Shown here in pieces: positions 27,801 to 40,200 of a DNA stretch of 64,000 bases. Position 1 is the stretch's first letter; each line of letters starts with the position of its first letter. The translations under genes were made by a program, and so were the position numbers. Source of the DNA: Todiramphus chloris collaris (lineage: Eukaryota; Chordata; Aves; Coraciiformes; Alcedinidae); contig JANVCC010000072.1 of assembly GCA_025345505.1 (NCBI GenBank), forward strand, positions 1,390,840 through 1,454,839. Reading direction: 5' to 3'. Under the pieces are notes generated by a model. The model worked only from the letters and a program-made list of their open reading frames with translations, ran no database searches and was not told where the DNA came from.

Positions 27801-30400
27801 AGTACGCTTGTCTCTTTGGCAGTATGCCCTATACCAGAACTAACAGAATTTCTCCAAAATCCCCTCCTCCCAGCTAACAGAGCTGGCAAGGAACCCAGTA
27901 CTGATGGGCTGGCAACCCTCCCCAGCCAGTGTGATTCAAAGCCTTGCAGTAGCCGTTCTAAGATTAGCAGACTGTTCCCGAACAGCACGCGTCTTCCTGA
28001 TCTGTTCTCCTGACAGGGTGAGCTCTCCTCTCTGGCTCTGCTGGTGCAAAGCGGCTCAAATCGGTGTCATTCAGTGCAGAGCCCTACAATGGGCCTTGGC
28101 TCAGGTAGAGCACACCTTGGCTTGCTAACCAGCAACATCTCACACCTACAAAGGCATTTGGCTGGCACTGCACTTGCTGCTGCTGCCTCAGGCATCCCTC
28201 CATGCATTTCTGCTGATTCTGTAGCATTAATAAATGTCAAATACTGGTAATATTTGCTTAGCAGCTGTTGAAAAAAATACGCTGCTTGCCGTTGTGCTTA
28301 CACCTGTAGTTTCTGCTGCTCTTCATGCTTGCCACCATTTGAGACCTGCTGTTAGGCAGACTTGCCTTACTCTTTGGCATGGGTCCATAAGAATTACTAC
28401 TTGGGGGATGAATGCTTTTATCCTTCCAAAACTGGAAAAAGCAAGCAAGTACATTAATCAACACCTTGTTTTTCAAGCACTGCACTAGAACACAGCTATG
28501 GTTTCAACAGCCCTTGCCTCCTCCTTTGTGCAGAGCAAGTCTCGGATTGGTGAGACCAGGCAACATAAACTACATAGTGCTTTACAGCTGGCATCACTGG
28601 CAGTGAATCCACAAGCCACATCTGAGATCATCTGCTGGGATCTGATACTTGCCTTTCAGCACCAGCCACCTTTCCCATCTTCTAGAGTTTCACAGTTGTT
28701 AAGAGAAGGAGCAACAGGACCTTGTAAAGACTTGGAATCCTCAATATACTTTATCAATCAACAGTCAGATTAGGGTAAATTTACCACAGGAACTTTTCCT
28801 AGTAGACATTTCTCATCTATGAGTGAAGAAATTCTCATGTTCACACGCAGCACTCTGTATGAAAACACTGACTATTGTATCATGATTACGTGAGCAGGAT
28901 GGGCTAGTCTCATTTTGCAGGCTGCTGTAGACTACTGTGGGAGAATCAGAGATGGTATAATAAATGAAGTCTGTATTCACGCTTCCTGTATTTTCCACAA
29001 CCTATTCTTTCAGTGAGAAATGTAATTTTCCAGGATATATAAAACTTTAGAATCATATTTTCAATCTGTATCATGTGTGACACCATGTGCAACCTGCTAT
29101 TTGGGTAGGGTTGTCTTACCCAGACAGCCGAGAAGTCCATGAGTACTTCCAGCAGGCCCACAGTCATGAAGAGTTCCTGAGGGGTGTACATTTGTCTGGC
29201 TGGGTGGGTGCTGGAGGAACCTTCCACTGAGCATCACCACGCAGCTGCCCCTGCCAGAGGCCTGGGGCAGCCTGGTGTAGCAGGGAGCAGATGAGCAATG
29301 ATAGCAAAGCTATAACGAGCACTGCGTGTGGTTTTATGGGCTGCTTTGGGCTTCTTAACCTTGAAGCAACACTACTTAGTGTGATAGCCCATCTGCCAGA
29401 AATCCCTCCAGGAACAATGATCGGAGCCTGGATCACCCTCACACATTCAGCAGTATGTGGACCATAGAGGTCCAGCAGAAGCTTTTATTTTATTTATTTA
29501 AAAACTGCCAAAATAACACTGCCCTGGAGGCCAAACAATAAAAAGGCTACAAAGCTATGTGCAAACCTTGCCCTTGCTACTTAAAATAATCTGTGGGAGC
29601 TGTGAGCTATCGTACAGCCTTTGTCTAATAGCCAGTGGGCAGCACAGCACTTGCATAAGCGTGACCACCAACACACACAGGGTGAAGAACAGGATCTTCA
29701 CACAGCCAGCCTAAAATGTTAAAGAATTAAACTCTGCCTGTTGGCATAACTGTTGCCAAGAACACAATTTGCATACCAGAAAAGATGTTTGTAACTGATG
29801 ACTTTCTCAATCATTCTCTCACTTTGGTCTTCGCTTTTCCGGTGTCATTCATCAGAGTCAAAAGGAAAATAAAAAACCTTCTGAAATAAATGTTGCTGGT
29901 GGAGAGAGGCCAGTGCACATGGCTTTCAGTTCCCAAACTGCATCAAAATGCAATGAAAATATGTGATGCTGGGTTAGGATGGACTGTGAACTCAGTGACA
30001 GTCTAGGGGAAGAGAGAGCACTAACTGTTGTAACACGGAGAACAAAACAATTTCAACTGTTTTCTGGAAGCTGGTTGGGCTTTTAGCCCAACGCTGTTAC
30101 CATATGTGCCAGAGGTTGTATATTGTGTGGCACAATGCAGAATCACCCCCATTTTTGCTCAAGGTCTTTCAAATTCTGTCATTTTGAAGCACTTCTGAAA
30201 ATTATCCAAGCTTCTGGGACTTTTAAAGTACTTCACTTAAAAGCTGTAAACTGATTTCAAACTTTTGTGCCTTCAAAGAAGGAAAATATAGCCATAAAAA
30301 AATATGCCATGAAAATATGCTCAGTATGCCAGTGTTTGGCAAAGAGTGTCCTTAAAAGGAGTTAGCTATGTGTAGATAAGCTTGTACTCTATACAGCTGA
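24801..30400. other. Non-genic stretch downstream of RAD54B
   Basis: No coding exon, RNA gene or clear repeat was recognised. The right end may include part of the RAD54B 3' UTR, depending on which polyadenylation signal is used. Confidence 0.55.
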
Positions 30401-30412
30401 GAAAGAAACTTG

Positions 30413-30418
30413 TTTATT
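30413..30418 (-). promoter_or_regulatory. Candidate RAD54B polyadenylation signal (AATAAA)
   Basis: This is the next canonical AATAAA on the minus strand downstream of the stop codon, about 610 bases away, in AT-rich sequence. It would give a 3' UTR of ordinary length. Another AATAAA lies at 29484-29489. The choice cannot be settled without transcript ends. Confidence 0.3.
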
Positions 30419-31022
30419 TTTCTAAATAAAAGCAATAGGAGAATTTCAGAACATTCTGACACAGTCTGGTCTCAGAATTTCGGACCTCAGTAACTATTGC
30501 TCTGAATTTCAGCTTTTAAGTGCAAGGGAACAAATGCCTACCTTGTTATGAAGACACAGTTATACCAGATACCTAACTTTGCCTCGGCAAAACAAAAATC
30601 CACCCAGAGTCTTGTTTAACAGCATCTACACATACATAGCATTGCCTCGTCTTAGAAAATTTGGCTGAAGAGTTGCTGGCTTTACAAGCAATAAGTTATT
30701 ATGAGCAAATGAAAACTATAAACCAAAGTAGACATTCATAGGCATGCGCATAAAAACAATCTTCCTAGTTATGATCTCAAAGGAACAGAAGACTGGAAGG
30801 CAAAATTAGTTTTAAAAATCTGTATTAGAATTCTAGAAAGTATGTTTAACTTAGTAAGAACTGGAACTTTGTATAACACCAGGAATCACATTCACCCAGA
30901 AACTTTGTCAGAAATACACAAAACCAGAACTTGGCAAGAAGAACAAAAGGTAACTTGAACATCAGTTGTCTGCTCTACCTAAGAGGAGGAGGATGCAAGT
31001 GGTAGGGAAAGCCACTTAAAGT

Positions 31023-31028
31023 TTTATT
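31023..31028 (-). promoter_or_regulatory. AATAAA hexamer overlapping the RAD54B stop codon
   Basis: The minus strand reads ACC TAA TAA AAC, so a canonical polyadenylation hexamer begins inside the stop codon. If used, the 3' UTR would be only about 15-30 bases. No strong GU-rich element follows, so its use is doubtful. Confidence 0.25.
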
Positions 31029-31238
31029 AGGTGGGGGAAGTTGGAGTGGTTACATTCTGGAAAATGAATGAGGCATTCTCTTTTATCCTTTCAAGGAAAG
31101 GATCAGAAAGAGTCTGATGTTGCACAGAAAAATGTTTCCATTGCATCAACTGCGACATGGAGAGTGGTTTCTTTGAATTAGGCTTCGGATGTCCAAGCTG
31201 GCAACTTCTAGATACAGAGGGCTTTTCTGAGGAAGGAT
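31027..31238 (-). CDS. RAD54B: RAD54B terminal exon l, with stop codon
   Basis: Acceptor GTTTTTTCAG precedes 31238. The exon lacks an early methionine and was found by translating after the acceptor in the phase left by the previous exon. It reads [40 protein letters not shown], then [20 protein letters not shown] and VTTPTSPT before TAA. Human RAD54B ends with the same SMSQLKQWKHFS ... DPFLERITENVSFIFQN pattern. Two stop codons stand in tandem (TAA TAA), and the second lies within an AATAAA hexamer. Confidence 0.95.
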
Positions 31239-34200
31239 CTGAAAAAACAAAATGATGCAGTAGACTAATCAGAGAAAACTAAGACAGAAAATTTCAGTCT
31301 GAATCAATAAGCCAGTTGGTGATAACAAATGAGGGAAAACAGAAGAGCATATATAATCCTTCTATGCCAATGAAACCCAAACATATGTATCCACATTAAG
31401 AAGAGAAAGGCTGTTTCTTGCTCATTCATTGAGTTTATCAGAATCACCATATGCTAGCATAAAGACAAATCCTTTTACACACGGATGGGAAAGGACGTAT
31501 CTTATCTGGCAATTTCCTTTCTTCTGTCTTTCTAATTCCGTGGCATTTGGGCTGCTCTCATTCTTTAAGTAAATCTGAATCTGTAAGTATGTTGCAGCAA
31601 AATTCATGCTAGCTTTTATTTCCTCCAGAGGAGTCATTTCAACCAGCTAAGAATAATTTGAATAGCAATTTCATTGACTCAGCACACCAGAGCTGTGCAC
31701 TCCGTGCATCCAGATTACGCCAATAATCTGCTCCACATATGCAATACTGTATACTGTATATCACAGTAAGGAAAAGACTATTGCTGTGAAGTGCAAAGAG
31801 AGGAATTCACTTTTGACAAAGGATCCTAAAGGACCAAAACAGTACCAGGTCTTTGCAGGATATGTCACACATTGCTGGCTTCACGACTCATTTGATGTGT
31901 GTGACAAAAGAAGACATCACTTTGAATTGAAAAAAAGAAAGCATCACTGCTGCTGTTGGTTTAAAACCTGTTGTCAAATCTTTTTGTAGCAGTGTTATGT
32001 GCTCCTTGGGAAAGACCAGTGACAGGAGCAGCACGATGACTCAGAGTATTCATGAGGTTTTTGAACAGCCCATCAAGACTCATACGCTCAACGCTTTCCT
32101 TTTGACTGACGTACAATGCACATTTGCACTAGACTCGAAACATATTCTTCTACTGGCCAGAAGAAATTTTAGAATAAAAGCACTTCCCAAGTCCTTACAG
32201 ATTCTGTGTTCCTAACTCCATTAAAATACACCACGATCAGGTAAAACAACAGGCTGACAGCTCTGCAGCTGATCTGAAAGCCAGTAGAATAGCAAACAAC
32301 CCCTCTGCATGATCCATGCACAGTTCGTTTCTTCCTTTCAAGGCTCCTGTGGTTTCCTGAAGATGGCCCTAGTGTGAAAGGACAACAGGAGCTAGGTCAA
32401 CAACATCAAGTCTCATTGGTACATCTAGTGCAGTCCAGGAGTTCTATGTGCCAGTGGAAAAAAAAATGGACTTGAGAAAATATCTGCACACCAGCGAAAA
32501 AAAGCGGGCTAACATTTAACACTAAAGGTGCCTTTTCCACACAGATCCTGTTGTAGTATCTAAGTGGAGGCTGGTATATTTTAGAACATCACTTACTCGT
32601 GCAAACATGGAAGGTTTCATTCTTCAGTCATTAAAGAATGATACAAAGAAACCAGTATGTGGAGCAAAAATAAAGGAGAAAGTCAAATTCTGAAGGCTAC
32701 AGAAGCACTGTGCTTTCACTAGCCAAATCCTCCCCCTAAAGAGAAAGGAACACAACTCTTGGCTACTACCTGGAGACATGCAAACCACCAAGCAAAATAG
32801 TCTCACTGGGTCTCTATTACTCTATTTCTTGCTCGTGTCTGTTAAGAACATGTAGCCTGGTACCCATTTCTTTTCTGGTTCTTTTTATTGTGGTATCTAT
32901 GTGCATTTAGAAGATATCAGCATTGGCACCTCACTATCACACTTGCAAATAGCGTACGTGGAAGAAGAATGAACCAGGCAGTGGACACTCTTTCCCTTAA
33001 GAAACTAGATGAGCTATAAAAATTAAAATAGATGAGATGTAAACATAACACTTTTTATATTATTATTATTATTATTTAATACTGATCCTAACTTTAACTT
33101 ATAAACCTGTATGCAGCAAGGTATTAAAACAATTTTCTCGTGCAAAAAAGAACAAGAGACAGGTTCCCACAGAAAGGCCAGACACACAAGTGAACGTTTG
33201 CAACTTGGCTTTACAACTGCCAGGGGATCTTCCAGCATTTCTCAACTAACTATTTTAATTATCCTGCATCAGCTTTAGTGAACGAAGGCTTATATTCAGA
33301 GATCTGGTGTAGATCTGCATCTGGTACAGCTCTCCTCAGATAAACAGCTTTTGAAGTAGCCCTACAGCTACTTATTGCTGTCCTTGAATATTTAGAAACA
33401 AAACACCACATAGTGTCATTTGGTTGCAATGAACCACTAGCTGAGCTGGCCAGAACTGATTCAAGGTATTAAGAGGCATGATACATTAGTTGTTAGTGCA
33501 AGGAATGAATCTTTTCCTCCTCTTCATCTTATAAAGGGCTCCTACAGATTAGAAAAATCAGCTGCTATCTGGAAGATCCCACAATGAGCCTCAATACTTC
33601 AATCCTATTTTACTGAGCGCTGGCGTTTTCTCCAGTGACAATGTATTCAGAATGAATGTCCTTCCTCAGCAATGGTTGGGGATAGTGAAAAAGAAACTCA
33701 CTTTGAAACTCACTCTTTCCCATACAGTCGCACTCAAGCAAGTCATGGGTCACACAGCTGGAATCTTCATGAAGAGTAAAGAGATTTCTAAGCTCCTCAA
33801 TGGAAAAATGGATGTGTTCAGATGTCTTGGAAAGGTCTACCACTGCCCCAGAAAGATCCTGTTTGCTGATCTGTCTTTGATAAATCTTTTCTTCTATTGA
33901 ACCTGTATTGAAATAAATATAAAAATTGATACCTTGGAGCATTTTTTTGACCAGTACTTGTCAAGAGGGAAAGCCCATTTCTTGATAACAACATTCACAG
34001 GAAATGATAAACTATTATTTTTAGTTACTCAAACGAAAGCAAAGCAAAGGCAAATGAATCACTATGAAGTCTCTATTTTAACTGAATTCAGAGACAATAA
34101 AAAGTCATTTTGAAGAACGAATGATTTCCAAAAATTCCTGGGCTTTTTATGGACAAAATGTTAATAGTTGTCTCACTCTGGGGTATGTTTGAGCACCATT

Positions 34201-37200
34201 TCTGACCTGTGGTTAGCAGCCTGTAGATATACACAGTATGTTTCTGACCATCTCTCCACACTCTAGCCATTGCCTAAAGAAAACAGAAACATGAAGAGCA
34301 TTAACAGCCTACAACACAATGTTACTGCAATTAAAATATCTAGCCTCTGCTGACCTAATTAGCTGTGCTATTAGCTCCTTCAAAAAGATGTTGTCCAAAG
34401 AAAGCAATCCCCAGTGACTGTCTTTGACTCTTTTTAGAAAAGTTTTCTGTTATTAACTGTAAATAATTTTGAAAACAAAATTGGCTTTCTGCCATTTATG
34501 CTCCCCTTTGTTTCTGTGTACTAGAGTAGGCAAACAACGGTTCTAATGCCTTCTTCCCAAAAATCTCCTCTCCGTATTTGTTTTCTAAGCATTAGCAGCT
34601 ATTTAGTATTTCAGGAATACTCATGACTCTCCCCCATCTCCAAAATGGGTTTTTGCCAAAATACATCTTTAAAAATGACTTCTCCCTTTCTGTTAAAGTT
34701 GTAAAATAAGTGTTACACACTCCTTTTAATTCTTAAACCAAGTGTCACTTAGTATTGATATATGATTTTTATTCTTTTTTTTTCCAAAATGTATGGGTTA
34801 CACCAAAAAGCTTCTTACTGCATTTATAAAAAGATTTCAAAATGTGTTATTGTGAAGGACTGCTTCAGCTGCACACTCTTATGCATAGTCCCTTGAGGCC
34901 AACAGCACCATTACTAGAATAGCACAGCACTGGCTTTGTTTTCTTTCTTTTTGGCATTATTGCCATGTGATTTTCTCATTCTCTTAATTCTGATCAGATT
35001 CTCTCCCTTTTTCTCAATGTTGCAAATTGACAGCAATGTTTGCTAATGATGTCTAATGATGTTTTCATTTTCTTTTTTAGAAACACAGCAACATTCCAGT
35101 TAAAAAGAGGTCAAGAGACAAAGGGGATACATGACTCATTCCTCCAAAGGAACCAGAACTTAATCTTCTTTCTCCTTTTTTTACTGCAAGAGGGATTCTA
35201 ATGATCCCAATATATATATATGACAGAGAAATATTTCTTCTTTTCTTCTCAGAAAGAGTATTCCTTCAGTATTGTATTCGTTCAGATGCAATGTGATAAT
35301 TGGGTAGCAGTAAGACACGTAAAACCAGGCATTTCAAAATCGATCAGAAAACCATTTGATGCCCAACCCAACCCAACCCAACCCACGTGCACACAGTTGT
35401 TACCAGACCTGAATATCCGTAGCTGGATTCCAGTCAATATCATAGAGGATCAAATGAGATGCTCCGACCAGGTTCAGTCCTACTCCACCAGCCTTTGAAC
35501 TCAGCAAAAAGATAAAAGCTGGGCTGAATTTACTATTAAAAGTATCAACAATCTGTTGTCTCTGGGAGACAGGAGTATGTCCATCAAGTCTAGTATAAGA
35601 GTATCCATGACGTTTGCACATCTCCTGTAAGATGTTTAATGTCTGAGTGTAATTGGATACCAGTACGACTCTGTCAAACAATAAAGCAAAGACATCACCT
35701 TAGCCCTTGGTAAAATCCGATAGCAAACTACTGAAGACATCCAAGAAAGTAAAACTCCGAGTCAAGCAAAAGCTACACATAAACCTGAGGTTACTCTTAC
35801 TTCCTAAGAAATAAAACTTTTCCTATTAATTTGAAGCACATGCCAGATTTGGATGCATTACACCTACTGCCAAGCACTCAAATGTTAAATAATGAATGTT
35901 TTCCTCCGCAACAGAATGTAGCTTAATGCACAGATTGCAGGGATCCAGAAGCAAACACAAGGATTCTTTTAAAAAAAAATATATCTATTTATACAAAATA
36001 GCTGTTGTTAAGGAAGCATTTGCAGAGGGTATTGTAGCAGCTGATAAATAATATATATATATATATTACTCTACTACTGAAAAAGCTACTGTGAATTTCT
36101 ATAGACAACCTCAGGAAATTCTAATAAACAAAATCATGAAAGTCAAACAGGAAAGCAGTGACTCTTTCCTACATTTTATGACTGAAAAGAACTGTGATGA
36201 AGCATAATGAAATGTATCACAAAAGTCTGGATTTCTGTTGTTTTCTTTTAAAGAAAATCTTTTTTAAAGCAAATCTTTTAAAGAAAAATCAGTCTAATCC
36301 CTTAAATTAGCGGCTGTGACTAATGTTGGTGTTTTATCTCTGAAATTTTGATTACATACGGTTCAGAGATCAGAAAATATAAGATTTCTATCCTCCCAGA
36401 TATTGAGGATGATTCTACACAGTGGACAAAGAGAGATCTTTTGAATTTAAGGCATAAATAAAATAATAATGACAGTTAGGGCATTTTTCTGCCAGATCTT
36501 GTTTGGAGGTCTTTTATAAACTAAACTAAATGTAACAAATGCCATCAAAGGTGCTCCACGTTCAAAAATATTTCCGATTAAAAAAGAAGTACTCAAGACC
36601 TAAACAAATAATTTCAGTGAAAACCTGATAAATTAACATTTTTTAATTGCTCTAAAGCATTTTTCTTATTACACTTTACAACTGAACTACACGCAAGACT
36701 TGTTTGTAAAGACTTTGCAAGATTGACTTCTCTTTGGTCAATCGACACCAAATGCACACCTTTGTTTTCACTCAAAAATAGAATATAAACTTTAGTTACT
36801 ATTATTTAGCACTATTTACTGCTATTTAGTACTCATGAGAACAGAGAAACAAAAGAAGAAGAAACATGGACAGCGCTGAATTAAAGCAAGAAAACTTTTG
36901 AAGATATAAATAAACATTCGAAAGGTGTGTAAAATAATGCCTTGAAACCAGGCATTACTGCAGCACTAATACAGGGAGAGGTGCTTTTTCCTGATACCTT
37001 TGTTTCTTTTGACGTACAAGAAATAAGGCCAGTCCATTTTGATACTTAGCTGTCGTTTGTTTCAATGGATGTTAGGCAATAAACTCCAACAAGAGGCTCA
37101 GCTTTCTGATTTGTAAAAGGACAGCATCTTCAAATTCCATTGAGATCTGCTGCTACTTCCCACTACTGAATTACTGCATGTCCTATTTAAGCATCAATTT

Positions 37201-40200
37201 AAATACAAGTTGAAAGCTAAATACTTTTGGAATAACTGGGCTTTAAGGCAGGAGCCCATAAAAAAGTTCTCAAGGGACACAAGGTCATGTGAGATTGCCA
37301 TGATTCAGCAATCTCACAGTAACTAATCATGTGCATCCTATTACTACATGATAAACAGAGGTTTCCCTACATCTTGGTGGCATTTACCACAGGGGAAATA
37401 AGCAGCTGCTGTGCAAGTTCATCTTTTGGTTACCCTGAAGAGAAAAAGCAGCAAGCACTGAGCAGTTAAACATGATTAAAGGGGAAGTAACTTACAATCT
37501 AGTAACTAAAAATATTTTAGTGCCATTTAAAATATTCAATAAATGAATACACCTCCTCAAGGAGATACAAAGCACTGGAAAGTCTCTGCAAGTAAAGATA
37601 ATTTGTCATAGTAGAGGGGCTGTAGCAAACTACCTTGCACGCTTGAACTTGGGATGAAAAATACAAGTATCCTGGAAAAACTATGAAGAGCATCTTCAAA
37701 AATTACATTAACTGCAAATCCTGGTTTTGTAATTGAACAAGGCAGAGCCAAGAGTACAGCGCACAAATACGTTTCGCACCTCTGCAAACTGCTACAATGC
37801 CTTTGAATATTACATCCCTGGGCGTCTGAAAAGCAAAGCGATAGCACAGAGGTGACTCCCATTATCTCCCTTTTTTTCCCACTTGCCTTTCAGACGACTT
37901 GAGCTCATGGATGGCTGCTAACAACTTCATGAGCACCTGCAATTTTCCTGAATCAGTTTCCAGGAAAGCGTCCGCGGTATAATCTTGTGGAAAGACATCT
38001 ATTAGACCTTCATAGAGCCTGGACTCATCCCCTTCACCAGGCACGAGATCACAGCTTTTTTCCTATTGAAAGCAAAAAGATTCAAGTTCCAGAACCCCCC
38101 CCCCCCCCAAACATATTTTGGGGGTTTTTTTAAACTTTGATATATTTTTATTACAAAGAAAAAAAGGAGGCATCAGAAACTGCCACAAAGCAGTGCATCA
38201 CGTGAGCATGACAACTTCCCAATACTGGACTGAAAGCAGAACTTTAAAATACTGATAGTGTTTATTTTGGTTTACACCCTCTAAGCTCAGATGCTGTTTC
38301 CAGCTGAGTGAAAAGCTGAAATGCTTAAACCTGAAAAATTTGTTTTACCTCTGCTTCTCTACTTAAAACAACCACACAGATGTATACCCACAGCAAAGCC
38401 CTATTCAAACTTGAGGAAAAAAAAAAAAAAACCCCACAACTAAATATTCTGTTTATTCTTTCTATTCCATAATAACTTATTATGGAACTTCTCAGTCACT
38501 GCCTTCTTTTAGGAAGACGCTGTCATTAAGATTTAATTATGCGACTGGAAATGAAGAAGAAAATGGCATAAGGCAACAGGACACTGGTGAGATCCCTTCC
38601 TGCAGGACATTCAGATTTCCTAACATTTATGGTTGTGAAAGCAGATCTCTTGAAGGAAGTCGTATGTGAGAAGAGGGCATGGAAATGACCTTAAGTGACA
38701 TGCACAGTGACCGTAACATGGTGTTAGTGACCTTTGCCTGCTGAAATGACTAATTGCAGGCACACCCCCACACAAATAGATACCTTTAGAGCTTTAAACA
38801 GAAGACAGGGATGATTGCAAAGTTTTTTCAAAGCTCCTATACATATTAGGTGAGGAGTGTTTTCTAGCCCTCCCTGCAGACAGGACCTAATGACTTGAGA
38901 ACTAAGCACTTTTCGATACAATTCCAGTTGCAGTGCTGTAGGTCGGCAGAAGATTATGCTCTCCTTTTTCGGGGGCAAGAATTTGTTTATAACCTCCTGT
39001 GTTCTCCTAAGAATGAAGAGTCCAGTGAGGCGTGTGAGTTCTGCTGCTCTATTCTCCCCTAATTCCTTTTCTTCCTAAAAGAACAAAGCACAAAATTAAT
39101 TATAATCTTGCATTTACATCGCCATAATTTTACATTATATTAATTAGGTGATTAAAGAACATTTAAAAGGTAGAATACTGTTTTCTGACATGGGACAGTA
39201 ATGATCAATTCTCCAATTAGTACCACTGCACGAGCTTAATTCCAGGTCTGGTTTCTAAAGTCTTAAACAAAGGAAGACAGTGTCCCAGAAGATACCCAAT
39301 GCTCAAACTGTATTCCAGAATTTCTCGACTGATGCAATAAAATCATGTAGACTTTGCAGTACTCTTGAAACTAAGAATGAATAAAATATCAGCACGTTGT
39401 AATGCATATGGCATTTTCAGGAATGCAAGGAGGCAGAAGAGCAATTTTTGCCTGATAGTTCATAGGCAGCTGAAATGCCATGATCTCAACATGCATGTAT
39501 TCCTGCAGCTCCCTTTGGAGAACAACTGATTTCACTTGAAATAGGAAGTTGAAAAGCTTTTGCTACTATTAGGCCTGAGCTTTATTTTACTCCATAGAGA
39601 GCAAATTTCACAGGGCTGTCTACAAATTTTCTTCTACGACTGCATTTTTAAAAACTCATATACCTTTGTGGCTGAGGGTTCTCTAGACCTGACAATTGGT
39701 TCCTCATATACCTTCCTATATGTGGATAAAGAGCCGAGTATTCCTGGATTCACAAACTCTATTAATGCATAAAATTCTTGCAGATCATTTTGGATCGGAG
39801 TACCTGGAAAGAGGAAAAAAAAAATCATGTATTTGGTAACTTCTTGAAAATTATAGAAGTAAAATTGTTGAATGCAGGGTTTAATGTTGAGAATGCACCC
39901 TGAGAACAGAGGGCTGGTTTCAATGGAAATTCCTCACAGTACTGAATTAACCCAGAACTTTATCACGATTAATAAACTACTGCCCCCCTCACTAAACAGA
40001 CTGCACATCCAGGAGTTCTGACCAAGGAATTTTAAAAGTCAAGTTCTAAATCAATTTTATTAAATAACTCTAAAGGAAAACAATGAGTGCATGTAAACAG
40101 AGTCCCGATTCCCTTAGTGAGGTTCACAAGCTCCTTGCCTGTCCCTGAAGTTAGACAAACTTTGCCTTTATTAACCAGTTGCTACAGCTACTAACCAGTA

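Larger units (their letters stand above)
35671..37886 (-). other. RAD54B intron h-i (2,216 bases), GC-AG
   Basis: It begins GCAAGT and ends TTTGACAG. Very AT-rich, with an (AT)n microsatellite and no recognised transposon. Confidence 0.85.

Noticed and set aside
1-31000. Search for GEM, the expected downstream neighbour of RAD54B
   Set aside because: No minus-strand frame shows the G-domain (GEQGVGKSTL-type) sequence. In human the gap between the two genes is about 100 kb, so absence is expected.
33652-33900. Plus-strand frame opposite RAD54B exon k, and similar ones opposite exons e, f and i
   Set aside because: They are antisense shadows of conserved coding exons; the minus strand carries the RAD54B protein.
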